Below, piece after piece: positions 25,422-33,495 of a stretch of 64,000 nucleotides of DNA. Both the position numbers and the translations under genes were made by a program. Where the stretch lies: positions 1 to 64,000 of the forward strand of contig JBEKTD010000005.1 of the NCBI GenBank assembly GCA_049516395.1, read 5' to 3'. The DNA is from Fen-1362 sp049516395 (GTDB taxonomy: Bacteria > Planctomycetota > Phycisphaerae > Sedimentisphaerales > Anaerobacaceae). The notes under the pieces are model-generated. The model searched no databases, was not told the origin of the DNA, and worked only from the letters and a program-made list of their open reading frames with translations. The number at the start of each line of letters is the position of its first letter. Position 1 is the stretch's first letter.

Positions 25422-27116
25422 ATGACAAAGAAAATCGAAGCAACGAAACTGCCGGTGACAAAGGGCGAGCCGAAAGTTCCGGTGATTGGAGTTTTTGCGA
25501 CCGGCGACCCACGGATAGACGAAGCAAGCCGACAACGATGTCAGAATATCGTAAAAATGACAGCCGACACCATAAGCGGCAAGGTGGTCCTGCCGGACAA
25601 AAAGCCGGTGCCAGTGGTTTATTCCACGATATTGGTCGATGGCGAAAAGCAGGCGGACATCGTCGCCGAGCAATTTCGCAAAGCCGGCGTCGATATACTA
25701 GTTTGCGCGCCTGATACATGGGCTTTCCCGCAACTGACCGGCATTTCACTTTTGCAGCAGTTCCCCGCAAATACGCCGATAAACATCACCTGCGGCAACA
25801 GCGGGCCTAAGCCGGGCGTCGTTTACGCGCACGCTCTCAACGGCGCAATCAGCCAATACGGACGATTATGCACTCTCAACGTCGGCAACTGGCCCGATAC
25901 CGGCGCCAATCCCAAAATGAGCGCAGAGACAGCCAAAGGGCTTATCGACTGGTGCTATGCCGCCGTGACCGCAGTGGGATTACGCGGCAGACGAGTCGTG
26001 ATTTTCGGCCACGACTCGATGGGAATGGAAACAGCCCTTGCTCATATACTGCCGACGAGGAACACCTTCGGTATCGAGATTACCCGATTAGATATGAAAC
26101 TTCTTGCGGATATGCTGCGCAAAGAGGCATACGACAAGAAAGAGTTAAAATTGCTTCGAGGATGGATAAATCGATACGTCGGCGACCGCCTACAGTTGCG
26201 AGATGAAAATGACAGCACCCGTTTTAATCTCAGTTTGGCGATGTATCTTATTGTCCGCGATATTATGGCGGACCTCAACGCCGTCGGCGGCGGGTTTATG
26301 AGCCAGCTCGAATGGGGAAGCGACAAACGAGGACTTCCGCTGCCAGTGGCCGACGCGATGGAATCATTGTTTAACAGCACCTTCGACCACACGGGACGTA
26401 AAGCCCCCCTGCCTTATGCGACCGAAGCCGACGTGCAGGGACTTTTGACAATGCTGTTTATGACATACCTGTCTGGAGGCAATCCGCCATTATTTATGGA
26501 CTTCAGAAAGGTATGGGAGGCATGGGAAATTAAAGAGCTGGCCGGGAGAATTGGCCTGACAAATCTCGATGAAACCGCTGACTGGTTCAATAAGGGCCTT
26601 GTCGATGGCGACAATTCGGGAAGCGCGGCTTTTGACTGGTCGGCTAACCCTGGCGCATCGGTAAAAGATATTATGTCGGGTGTCAGTATGCCGCTGGCAG
26701 ACCCCGGCTATTTCCCCGGTGGCGGCAACTCGGTAACATTTATATCCCCTGCCGGCATCGAAGGCATCGCGGGACGACTGGCTTTCAGCGGCGCAACCGG
26801 GTTATTCAGCTTGATTTGGGACCAGGCACAAACAACGGAAGTGCCGGCAGACCTTGCCAAAGCGATGTGCAATCTGACAACACCTACATGGCCTCATACA
26901 TTTGTCGTGCCTAGGTTCGCCAGTATGCTCGAATACAAACAGTATGCCCCTGCTAATCATTTTCATATGACCTGGAATTTGCCCCTGGCACGACTGCAAT
27001 ACTGGATGGACTTGACCGGCGTTTCGAGTATTACCCCCTGGGCAGCAAGACCCAAATTTATCGAAGGCATTGACCGCCCGCAGCCATTGGTGCACTTACT
27101 GAACGGTAAATTATGA
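25422..27116 (+). CDS. fucI: L-fucose isomerase-type ketol isomerase
   Basis: Predicted 564 residues from ATG 25422, with GGGAG upstream (the frame also opens at 25398). The family converts L-fucose to L-fuculose (or D-arabinose to D-ribulose) using a divalent metal. Likely metal ligands are in GGGFMSQLEWGSD, LFMDFRKVW and the C-terminal NHFHMTWN. TCGNSGPKPGVVYAHALNGA and GHDSMGMETALAH are also typical. Sequence is somewhat shorter than the Escherichia enzyme (about 590). Forms an operon with fucU. Fuculokinase and aldolase are not in the window. Confidence 0.85.
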   Translation: MTKKIEATKLPVTKGEPKVPVIGVFATGDPRIDEASRQRCQNIVKMTADTISGKVVLPDKKPVPVVYSTILVDGEKQADIVAEQFRKAGVDILVCAPDTWAFPQLTGISLLQQFPANTPINITCGNSGPKPGVVYAHALNGAISQYGRLCTLNVGNWPDTGANPKMSAETAKGLIDWCYAAVTAVGLRGRRVVIFGHDSMGMETALAHILPTRNTFGIEITRLDMKLLADMLRKEAYDKKELKLLRGWINRYVGDRLQLRDENDSTRFNLSLAMYLIVRDIMADLNAVGGGFMSQLEWGSDKRGLPLPVADAMESLFNSTFDHTGRKAPLPYATEADVQGLLTMLFMTYLSGGNPPLFMDFRKVWEAWEIKELAGRIGLTNLDETADWFNKGLVDGDNSGSAAFDWSANPGASVKDIMSGVSMPLADPGYFPGGGNSVTFISPAGIEGIAGRLAFSGATGLFSLIWDQAQTTEVPADLAKAMCNLTTPTWPHTFVVPRFASMLEYKQYAPANHFHMTWNLPLARLQYWMDLTGVSSITPWAARPKFIEGIDRPQPLVHLLNGKL

Positions 27117-27165
27117 GACCAAAACAATAAAACACATATTTCGTAAATTTTTCAGGAATTGGTCA

Positions 27166-27194
27166 TTGACAAAAAAGACAGAATGTGGTAGAAT
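27166..27194 (+). promoter_or_regulatory. Sigma70-like promoter of the trp operon
   Basis: TTGACA (27166-27171), 17-base spacer, TAGAAT (27189-27194). Predicted start of transcription is about 27201-27203, just 1-3 bases before the leader peptide ATG. Confidence 0.88.
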
Positions 27195-27203
27195 GATTAA
27201 ATA

Positions 27204-27284
27204 ATGCAGATTAACCGAAGCAATTTGTTTGGTTGGTGGTGGCCTGTTGGACAATCCGACGGGCAGGCGGGAAATCTGCACTAA
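27204..27284 (+). CDS. trpL: trp leader peptide with three tandem Trp codons
   Basis: A 26-codon frame starting MQINRSNLFG, then three consecutive TGG codons (27234-27242) and PVGQSDGQAGNLH before TAA. It lies between the promoter and the attenuator terminator, exactly where an attenuation leader belongs. No ribosome binding site is possible, because the predicted transcript begins at most a few bases upstream: the peptide would be translated from a leaderless message. Ribosome stalling at the Trp codons would cover the first attenuator segment. Confidence 0.88.
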   Translation: MQINRSNLFGWWWPVGQSDGQAGNLH

Positions 27285-27350
27285 GAAAAAGCAATAAAAC
27301 AAAGTTATTTACGCGGCCTGTTGGATTAAAAACAACAGGCCGCTTTTTTT
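27242..27350 (+). promoter_or_regulatory. Transcription attenuator of the trp operon (segments 1-4)
   Basis: Segment 1 is GCCTGTTGG (27242-27250), overlapping the third Trp codon. Segment 2 is CCGACGGGC (27256-27264), complementary to segment 1 with two G-U pairs. Segment 3 (27313-27324) contains the same GCCTGTTGG as segment 1, so segment 2 can pair with 3 instead (antiterminator). Segment 4, CAACAGGCCGC (27333-27343), pairs perfectly with segment 3 to form the terminator. High Trp: 1:2 and 3:4 form and transcription stops. Low Trp: stalled ribosome masks 1, so 2:3 forms and trpE is transcribed. Confidence 0.9.
27313..27350 (+). terminator. trp attenuator terminator hairpin
   Basis: GCGGCCTGTTG, loop GATTAAAAA, CAACAGGCCGC followed by seven T: an 11-base perfect stem, 44 bases before trpE. 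Confidence 0.93.
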
Positions 27351-27393
27351 ATGGCCAGACATAACCCAGATACTCATAATAAGGACGCAAAAA

Positions 27394-28989
27394 ATGGATG
27401 ATTACAAACAGATAATAGAAAATGCGAAACCGGGCGAGATAATCCCGATTGTCAAACGAATCGAGATGTCGGACCCTATGGACTTTTTCGCGAAGATAAG
27501 CGACTACGGCCGGGTAAAAAACTGCTGCCTGCTCGAATCGAAAGAATACATTCGCGGCTCAAGCGCGTTGAGCTTCGGCACAGCCAAACCCGCGCTGTAT
27601 CTTACGGGCAAAGGAAGGGAATTCGAAATCAGGGCGCTGACTAAAACCGGCAGAAGAATGATTAAGTACCTGACGTTCGACCCGAAAAGGTTCGGCTTTT
27701 GCGAAACAACGGATTTCAGCGCCGAACGGATTAAAGGCATAATCAGGAAACCTGCTGGATTAGTGGATGAGCAGACGCGACTGTCGAGCACAAACCAGAT
27801 GGATGTCCTGCGTGCGGTGGCTTTCTCATTTCGCCTGGCAAGCAAGCCGTTCCGCGTAACCTGCGGATTGCTCGGCGCGTTAAGCTACGACTTTATCGAC
27901 CAGTTTGAGAAACTGCCCGCCAACGAAACCGACCTTTTAGGCAATCCCGATTACGAATTGTATTTCGCGGACAATATCTTCCTGATGGACCACGAGCGAA
28001 ATGAGGGCTATGTGGTTGTTAATGTGATAATCACCAACGGCAACAGGGCAGAGGTAATAAACGAGGCGCAGGAGTGTTTCGACTATTACGAAAATATCGC
28101 GAGGTTCGAGACACCTAAGGCCAAAAAATACGAAGCCCTCCTGCCGACGGAATCGACCGATACAAATCAAAAGCAATATGAGCAAATGGTTCGAGATGCC
28201 AAACAGCACATACTCGACGGCGACATATTCCAGGTGGTCCTGAGCAGGACAAAGATTGAGCCGTGTACCGATGAGCCGCTTGATGTGTATAAGCGATTGC
28301 GTGAGCTGAACCCGTCGCCCTATATGTTTTACATAAACACGCCGAATACGACGCTGCTTGGCTCAAGCCCAGAATTGAATCTACGTGTAAGCGGAACGGA
28401 AAATCGCAGCGTGGAAATCAGGCCGATAGCGGGAACAAAGCCGAGAGGTAAGGTCAACGGCAAACTCGACGCCGATATCGATTTCCGGTATGAGGCGGAA
28501 TTAAAAATCGACCGCAAGGAATTAGCCGAGCACATGATGCTGGTCGATTTAGCCAGAAACGACATCGCCCGTGTGGCGCAACCGGGAAGCAGAATTGTAA
28601 CAGAACTGCTGACCGTCGAAAAATACGAATCGGTGCAGCATTTGGTCAGCAACGTCAAAGGAGTATTAGCCGGCAATCTCGATGCCCTAATCGCATACCT
28701 TGCGACGATGAATATGGGAACGCTGACGGGTGCCCCTAAAATCGAGGCGATGAAGATTATCAGGCAATTGGAAAAAACCAAACGCGGCTACTATGGCGGC
28801 GCTGTGATGTACCTGACGGTTGACGGCCAGTTTGACAGTTGTATTACGATACGAAGTTTGCAGATTAAAGACCGTAACGCCTATGTTCGCGTCGGCGCCG
28901 GAATTGTTCACGACAGCATTCCCAAAACGGAATTCGAGGAAACAGAGCACAAAGCCGGCTCATGTATGCGGGCTTTAACGAAGAAATAA
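27394..28989 (+). CDS. trpE: Anthranilate synthase component I
   Basis: Predicted 531 residues, normal length. Converts chorismate and glutamine-derived ammonia to anthranilate. The N-terminal LLES motif (residues about 47-50) is the Trp-binding element of feedback-sensitive TrpE. The C-terminal chorismate-binding domain shows DGDIFQVVLSRTKIEP, IRPIAGTKPRG, AEHMMLVDLARNDIARVA, MNMGTLTGAPKIEAMK and GGAVMYLTVDG. AAGGA sits upstream of the ATG. First structural gene behind the attenuator, followed by trpG after 13 bases. Confidence 0.95.
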   Translation: MDDYKQIIENAKPGEIIPIVKRIEMSDPMDFFAKISDYGRVKNCCLLESKEYIRGSSALSFGTAKPALYLTGKGREFEIRALTKTGRRMIKYLTFDPKRFGFCETTDFSAERIKGIIRKPAGLVDEQTRLSSTNQMDVLRAVAFSFRLASKPFRVTCGLLGALSYDFIDQFEKLPANETDLLGNPDYELYFADNIFLMDHERNEGYVVVNVIITNGNRAEVINEAQECFDYYENIARFETPKAKKYEALLPTESTDTNQKQYEQMVRDAKQHILDGDIFQVVLSRTKIEPCTDEPLDVYKRLRELNPSPYMFYINTPNTTLLGSSPELNLRVSGTENRSVEIRPIAGTKPRGKVNGKLDADIDFRYEAELKIDRKELAEHMMLVDLARNDIARVAQPGSRIVTELLTVEKYESVQHLVSNVKGVLAGNLDALIAYLATMNMGTLTGAPKIEAMKIIRQLEKTKRGYYGGAVMYLTVDGQFDSCITIRSLQIKDRNAYVRVGAGIVHDSIPKTEFEETEHKAGSCMRALTKK

Positions 28990-29002
28990 ACGAGGATAAA
29001 AT

Positions 29003-29614
29003 ATGAGCGATAAAAAAAGAAAAGTTTTGTTTATCGACAATTTCGATTCGTTCACGTATAACCTTGTCGATGACTTTTGCAAACGCGACTGCGACGCGAA
29101 GGTTTACAGGGCGGATACGTCAATCGAGGACTTGAAAAAAGTGGCTGATGAGTTTAAGCCCGATTTACTGGTGATTTCGCCGGGACCGGGAACGCCTGCT
29201 ACCGCGGGCGTAACGCTTGCCGCGATTGATTACTTCAAGGACAAACTCCCCATATTCGGAGTTTGCCTCGGCCATCAGTCGATAGTCGAGTATTTCGGCG
29301 GCAAAGTGGGCCACGCCCCTGAGCCGGTACACGGCAAACCATCACGCGTAACACACAATGGCCAAGGCGTATTCGCTGGCGTTGAGAACCCGTTGCAGGC
29401 GGGACGTTATCACAGTTTGTGCGCATTGACGATGCCTGATTGCTTAGAGCCGACCGCTCATTTTGAAAGCGTGAATATGGGTATCAAACACAAAACACTG
29501 CCTATATACGGCGTGCAGTTTCACCCCGAAAGCATCCTGACGCCCGCAGGCGGTAAAATTATCGAAAACATTTTGAAAATAGCTGAAGAACACTCAAACA
29601 AGCAAAGGGTTTGA
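29003..29614 (+). CDS. trpG: Anthranilate synthase component II (glutamine amidotransferase)
   Basis: Predicted 203 residues. Class I glutaminase with FIDNFDSFTYNLVD, VISPGPGTP, the nucleophile Cys 88 in FGVCLGHQ, RYHSL and the His-Glu pair in YGVQFHPESILTPAG. Supplies ammonia to TrpE. GAGGA precedes the ATG. Its stop overlaps an upstream-extended trpD frame and lies only 2 bases before the chosen trpD start. Could also serve p-aminobenzoate synthesis, as in some bacteria, but the operon context makes trpG the primary name. Confidence 0.93.
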   Translation: MSDKKRKVLFIDNFDSFTYNLVDDFCKRDCDAKVYRADTSIEDLKKVADEFKPDLLVISPGPGTPATAGVTLAAIDYFKDKLPIFGVCLGHQSIVEYFGGKVGHAPEPVHGKPSRVTHNGQGVFAGVENPLQAGRYHSLCALTMPDCLEPTAHFESVNMGIKHKTLPIYGVQFHPESILTPAGGKIIENILKIAEEHSNKQRV

Positions 29615-29616
29615 TT

Positions 29617-30651
29617 ATGACAACGATAGCCGAATATATAGAACTACTACTTCGAGGCCAGCACCTGACCTTCGAGCAGGCGGGCAAGGTCCTCGATATT
29701 ATTTTTGAAGGCGAAGTGCCTGAAACGCAAATCGCAGCGTTTTTGACGGCGATGCGATGTAAGTCAGCTTCCTCTGCCGAGCTTGCCGGGCTTGCCAAAT
29801 CGCTACGGACTCATTGTGTTAAAGTTGATACCAGCATTGATAACCTCGTCGATACCTGCGGGACAGGCGGCGCATCAGTGAAAACATTCAACATTTCAAC
29901 CGCCTCGGCGATTGTCGCCGCAGGTGCGGGCGTTCACATCGCCAAACACGGCAACCGCGCGATAACAAGCAGATGCGGCTCAGCGGATGTTTTTGCCGAA
30001 CTGGGCGTAAATATCGAGGCGGGACCGGATATCGTGGCAAAGTGCATAAAAGAAGCCGGAATAGGTTTTATGTTCGCACCGAAATATCATCCCGCAATGA
30101 AATGTGTCCAGCCCGTGCGCAAATCGCTGGGCTTCAGGACGGTATTCAACATATTAGGTCCCCTCGCAAACCCCGCCGGCGCACAGGGACAGGTGATGGG
30201 AGTTCCAGAGCAGGGGCTTATGCCGATTGTAGCCGAGGCGCTGCATTTACTTGGCGTCAAAAGCGCTATGATTGTTCACAGCGACGGTCTCGACGAAATC
30301 AGCACTATGAGGCCGACAAATATTATGCAGCTCAAGGCAGGTAAAATAACCGAGTCGATGCTTAACCCTATCGATTATGGAATTAAAAAGGCCTCGCTGG
30401 AAGACCTCAAAGGGGGCGACGCCAAAAGCAACGCCCAAACAGTAAAAAATATAATAAGCGGAAAAGAAACAGGGGCTAAAAAAGATATTGTTGTGCTAAA
30501 CGCGGCGGCGGCGATAATTGTAGGCGGACTCGCGGACGACTTTGCCCCGGCGATAAAAATCGCCGAAAAGGCAATCGAGACAGGCAAAGCAATACGACAT
30601 CTTGAAAAATTAGTCAGGGTTTCAAATTTATCCACTGTGGTGGACGGTTGA
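29617..30651 (+). CDS. trpD: Anthranilate phosphoribosyltransferase
   Basis: Predicted 344 residues from ATG 29617, which has AAGGG 7 bases upstream (a TTG at 29611 is in frame). Transfers phosphoribose to anthranilate. Signatures: DTCGTGGASVKTFNIST (PRPP loop), KHGNRAITSRCGSADVFAELGV and RKSLGFRTVFNILGPLANPAG. VHSDGLDEIS is also standard. The C-terminal half is a little Lys-rich. Followed by trpF after 13 bases; the usual trpC is not between them. Confidence 0.95.
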   Translation: MTTIAEYIELLLRGQHLTFEQAGKVLDIIFEGEVPETQIAAFLTAMRCKSASSAELAGLAKSLRTHCVKVDTSIDNLVDTCGTGGASVKTFNISTASAIVAAGAGVHIAKHGNRAITSRCGSADVFAELGVNIEAGPDIVAKCIKEAGIGFMFAPKYHPAMKCVQPVRKSLGFRTVFNILGPLANPAGAQGQVMGVPEQGLMPIVAEALHLLGVKSAMIVHSDGLDEISTMRPTNIMQLKAGKITESMLNPIDYGIKKASLEDLKGGDAKSNAQTVKNIISGKETGAKKDIVVLNAAAAIIVGGLADDFAPAIKIAEKAIETGKAIRHLEKLVRVSNLSTVVDG

Positions 30652-30664
30652 GAAAGGAATTCCA

Positions 30665-31294
30665 ATGAGAATGGTGGCGGTCAAAGTGAAGATTTGCGGC
30701 TTCACAAACTATGACGACGCGGCGGCGGCGGCGGATATGGGTGCCGATATGCTCGGGTTCAACTTTTACCCCAAAAGTCCGCGATATATCAAGCCCGCCG
30801 ACGCATCGAAAATCGTTGACCGACTCCCCGCCTTCGTTGATATCGTGGGACTATTCGTCAACGACACCTTCACACACATCGAACAGGTAATCGACGAATG
30901 TCGTCTCGACTGGGTCCAGTTTCATGGCGACGAAACGCCAAAATACTGCGAGCAGTTCGGAACGCTCAACGTGCGGACAATGAAGGCGATTCGCGTCAAA
31001 GATGAAAAAGACATCAAGCACGCAGAGGAATATTATACTGACGCGATTTTGCTCGACGCCTTTGACCCCAAAAAGTACGGCGGCACAGGACTCGTCTTCA
31101 ACTGGAACATCATAGGAAATATAAGTAAACGCGTATTCCTTGCGGGCGGCATCAACGCAGAAAACATAACAAAGGCGGTAGAGCTGGGCATCTACGGCAT
31201 CGACGTTTGCAGCGGCGTCGAGAGCAAACCAGGCAAAAAAGACCCTGTAAAAATGCGGAAACTTTTCGACATCATTCATAACTTGAGAGGTTAG
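30665..31294 (+). CDS. trpF: Phosphoribosylanthranilate isomerase
   Basis: Predicted 209 residues, a single TIM barrel. KVKICGFTNYDDA contains the catalytic Cys; the catalytic Asp is in ILLDAFDPKKYGGTG. LGFNFYPKSPRYI, VQFHGDE and FLAGGINAENI are phosphate-binding and barrel elements. AAGGA precedes the ATG. Catalyses the Amadori rearrangement feeding TrpC, which must be encoded elsewhere. Confidence 0.95.
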   Translation: MRMVAVKVKICGFTNYDDAAAAADMGADMLGFNFYPKSPRYIKPADASKIVDRLPAFVDIVGLFVNDTFTHIEQVIDECRLDWVQFHGDETPKYCEQFGTLNVRTMKAIRVKDEKDIKHAEEYYTDAILLDAFDPKKYGGTGLVFNWNIIGNISKRVFLAGGINAENITKAVELGIYGIDVCSGVESKPGKKDPVKMRKLFDIIHNLRG

Positions 31295-31303
31295 ATAACA
31301 GCT

Positions 31304-32482
31304 ATGAAATACAAAGGCAGATTCGGTGATTATGGCGGTTTTTATGTCCCTGAGGTTTTGATACCGGCGCTCGAAGAGCTTGAAAAGGCATTTTACCGAT
31401 TCTACAAGGACAAGGGTTTTATTGGTGAGCTGTCGCAACTGATGGCGGACTACGCAGGCAGGCCCACCCCCCTGTATCACGCCAAACGCCTCAGCGAGTA
31501 CGTCGGCTTCAACGTGTATCTTAAACGCGAGGACCTGCTTCACGGAGGCGCGCACAAGGTCAATAACACGCTGGGCCAGGGGCTTCTCGCCAAATATATG
31601 GGCAAAACAAAACTTATTGCCGAAACCGGCGCAGGCCAGCATGGTCTGGCTACCGCGATGATTGGCGCGTTATTCGGAATGGAAACGAAAATTTTTATGG
31701 GCGCGACCGATGTCGAACGCCAAAGCGTCAACGTCCACAAAATGAAACTTTGCGGCGCCCAGGTCATATCCGTCAAAGGCGGCACAAGCACATTGAAAGA
31801 CGCGATTAACGACGCGCTGCGATACTGGACAGCCAACGTTAATGACACATTTTACCTTTTCGGAACAGCCGCAGGGCCACATCCATACCCGACGATTGTA
31901 AAACATTTTCAAAGCTGCATCGGCAAAGAAACAAGACGGCAATGTTTCCACAAACTGGGCCGGCTGCCCGATATGGTCCTCGCCTGCGTGGGCGGAGGAA
32001 GCAACGCGATAGGTATGTTCTCCGGCTTCCTTAACGACAAAAACGTCCGCCTCATCGGCGTCGAAGCGGGCGGCAGAAGCTTATCGAGCGGCAGACATGC
32101 CGCGTCAATATCAGCGGGCAAACCAGGCGTCCTGCACGGTGCAAAGGCGTATCTTCTCCAGAACGCCGAAGGCCAGGTCAACGACACCGAAAGCGTCAGC
32201 GCAGGACTGGATTACCCATCGGTTGGCCCGGAACATTGCTACCTCAGCGATATTGGCAGAGCCACTTATGTGGCGGTAGAAGACGAAGACGTCCTCGATA
32301 CATTTGGACTGATGTGCAGAATGGAGGGCATTTTACCCGCTCTTGAAAGCACACACGCGATTGCTTACATAGTCAGCCAGAAAGGCAAACTATCCGCCAA
32401 AACAATCGCGGTCGTAAACCTCTCGGGCCGAGGCGATAAAGACGTTGGTATCGTTGAAAAATTCAGACCAGTGAAGGATTAA
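31304..32482 (+). CDS. trpB: Tryptophan synthase beta chain
   Basis: Predicted 392 residues, standard TrpB1 length. Joins indole and serine with PLP. Signatures: GDYGGFYVPEVLIPALEEL, RPTPLYHAKRL, the PLP-lysine in HGGAHKVNNTLGQ, AETGAGQHG, CVGGGSNAIGMF and LDYPSVGPEHCYL. GAGG precedes the ATG after 13 bases. It is separated from trpA by 103 bases with two hairpins, unlike the tight spacing of the rest of the operon. Confidence 0.96.
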   Translation: MKYKGRFGDYGGFYVPEVLIPALEELEKAFYRFYKDKGFIGELSQLMADYAGRPTPLYHAKRLSEYVGFNVYLKREDLLHGGAHKVNNTLGQGLLAKYMGKTKLIAETGAGQHGLATAMIGALFGMETKIFMGATDVERQSVNVHKMKLCGAQVISVKGGTSTLKDAINDALRYWTANVNDTFYLFGTAAGPHPYPTIVKHFQSCIGKETRRQCFHKLGRLPDMVLACVGGGSNAIGMFSGFLNDKNVRLIGVEAGGRSLSSGRHAASISAGKPGVLHGAKAYLLQNAEGQVNDTESVSAGLDYPSVGPEHCYLSDIGRATYVAVEDEDVLDTFGLMCRMEGILPALESTHAIAYIVSQKGKLSAKTIAVVNLSGRGDKDVGIVEKFRPVKD

Positions 32483-32505
32483 AGAATTACTGATTGTAAA
32501 ATGGG

Positions 32506-32557
32506 TCCCCTGTTGCAAAGCCAAAGGAGCAACACCCGGGGATGACGCAAGGCGTCA
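32506..32557 (+). repeat. Hairpins in the trpB-trpA spacer
   Basis: TCCCCTGTTGC (32506-32516) pairs with GCAACA-CCC-GGGGA (32529-32542, CCC bulged), and TGACGC (32543-32548) pairs with GCGTCA (32552-32557). There is no T run, so this is not a terminator; it may stabilise or process the message. Confidence 0.6.
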
Positions 32558-32585
32558 ATTGCGGATTGATAATAAGGATTGAAAA

Positions 32586-33383
32586 ATGAAATCTTATAAA
32601 CAAATTTTTGCGGAACTCAAACACGCGGCTGTCATACCATTTTTTGTAATCGGCGACCCGGACTACAAAACGAGTTTGAAAATTGTAAAATCCGCCATCG
32701 ATGCTGGCGCGGATATCCTCGAACTGGGCATACCGTTCTCAGACCCGATAGCCGACGGCCCCACTATTCAAAAGGCGGACATCCGCTCGCTCAGAAACGG
32801 TATGACCGTCAAAAAGGCGTTAAAATTTATCACGGAAATCAAAAAGTACAAGGATATCCCTATTGGCTTGCTTATGTATTACAACCTGATTTTCCAATAC
32901 GGCACAGAAAAATTCTTCCGCGATTTCCACAAGGCAGGTGTCAACAGCGTCCTCGTCGCCGACCTGAGCATCGACGACGCCAAAGAGATTATCGGCCCGG
33001 CAAAGAAAGCAGGCCTCGATACCGTCTTTATGGTTACGCCCAACACTTCAAAAGAGCGATTGAAATCAATTGCCTCAAAAACCACCGGCTTCATCTATGC
33101 CGTTTCATTATTAGGCGTAACGGGCAGCCGGAAAACATTATCGACTTCAGTCGAAGGCCTTATCAGCAGAATTAAAAAAGAAACTGATGTGCCTGTATGT
33201 GTCGGCTTCGGCATCAGCACCCCCGAACATGCTGCAAAGGTCGCCAAATCAGGCGCTGACGGCGTCATCATCGGCTCCAAAATTGTCGGCATAATCGAGG
33301 AAAATCTGAAAAACAAAAAGAAATGCCTTAACGTCATATCGAAGTTCATAACCGCCGTCAAATCGGCGGTTATCAGAACCTGA
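32586..33383 (+). CDS. trpA: Tryptophan synthase alpha chain
   Basis: Predicted 265 residues. Cleaves indole-glycerol phosphate to indole. ADILELGIPFSDPIADGPTI contains the catalytic Glu and Asp region; MYYNLIFQYG, YAVSLLGVTGSRK and VGFGISTPEHA follow. AAGGATTG precedes the ATG. Last gene of the operon. An inverted repeat AACCGCCG...CGGCGGTT (33350-33371) covers its stop codon region but lacks a T run. Confidence 0.95.
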   Translation: MKSYKQIFAELKHAAVIPFFVIGDPDYKTSLKIVKSAIDAGADILELGIPFSDPIADGPTIQKADIRSLRNGMTVKKALKFITEIKKYKDIPIGLLMYYNLIFQYGTEKFFRDFHKAGVNSVLVADLSIDDAKEIIGPAKKAGLDTVFMVTPNTSKERLKSIASKTTGFIYAVSLLGVTGSRKTLSTSVEGLISRIKKETDVPVCVGFGISTPEHAAKVAKSGADGVIIGSKIVGIIEENLKNKKKCLNVISKFITAVKSAVIRT

Positions 33384-33495
33384 CGGCTGATACATCATTG
33401 CCATTGCAGAATATCTCCTTGGTGAATATAATCAAACCGGCTTTCAAAATAAGAAAAGCCGTTTGATGATTAAATTTACACAAGGAGGAATATGT

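Noticed and set aside
33350..33371. Terminator of the trp operon
   Set aside because: AACCGCCG...CGGCGGTT is a good stem but it overlaps the trpA end and lacks a T run.
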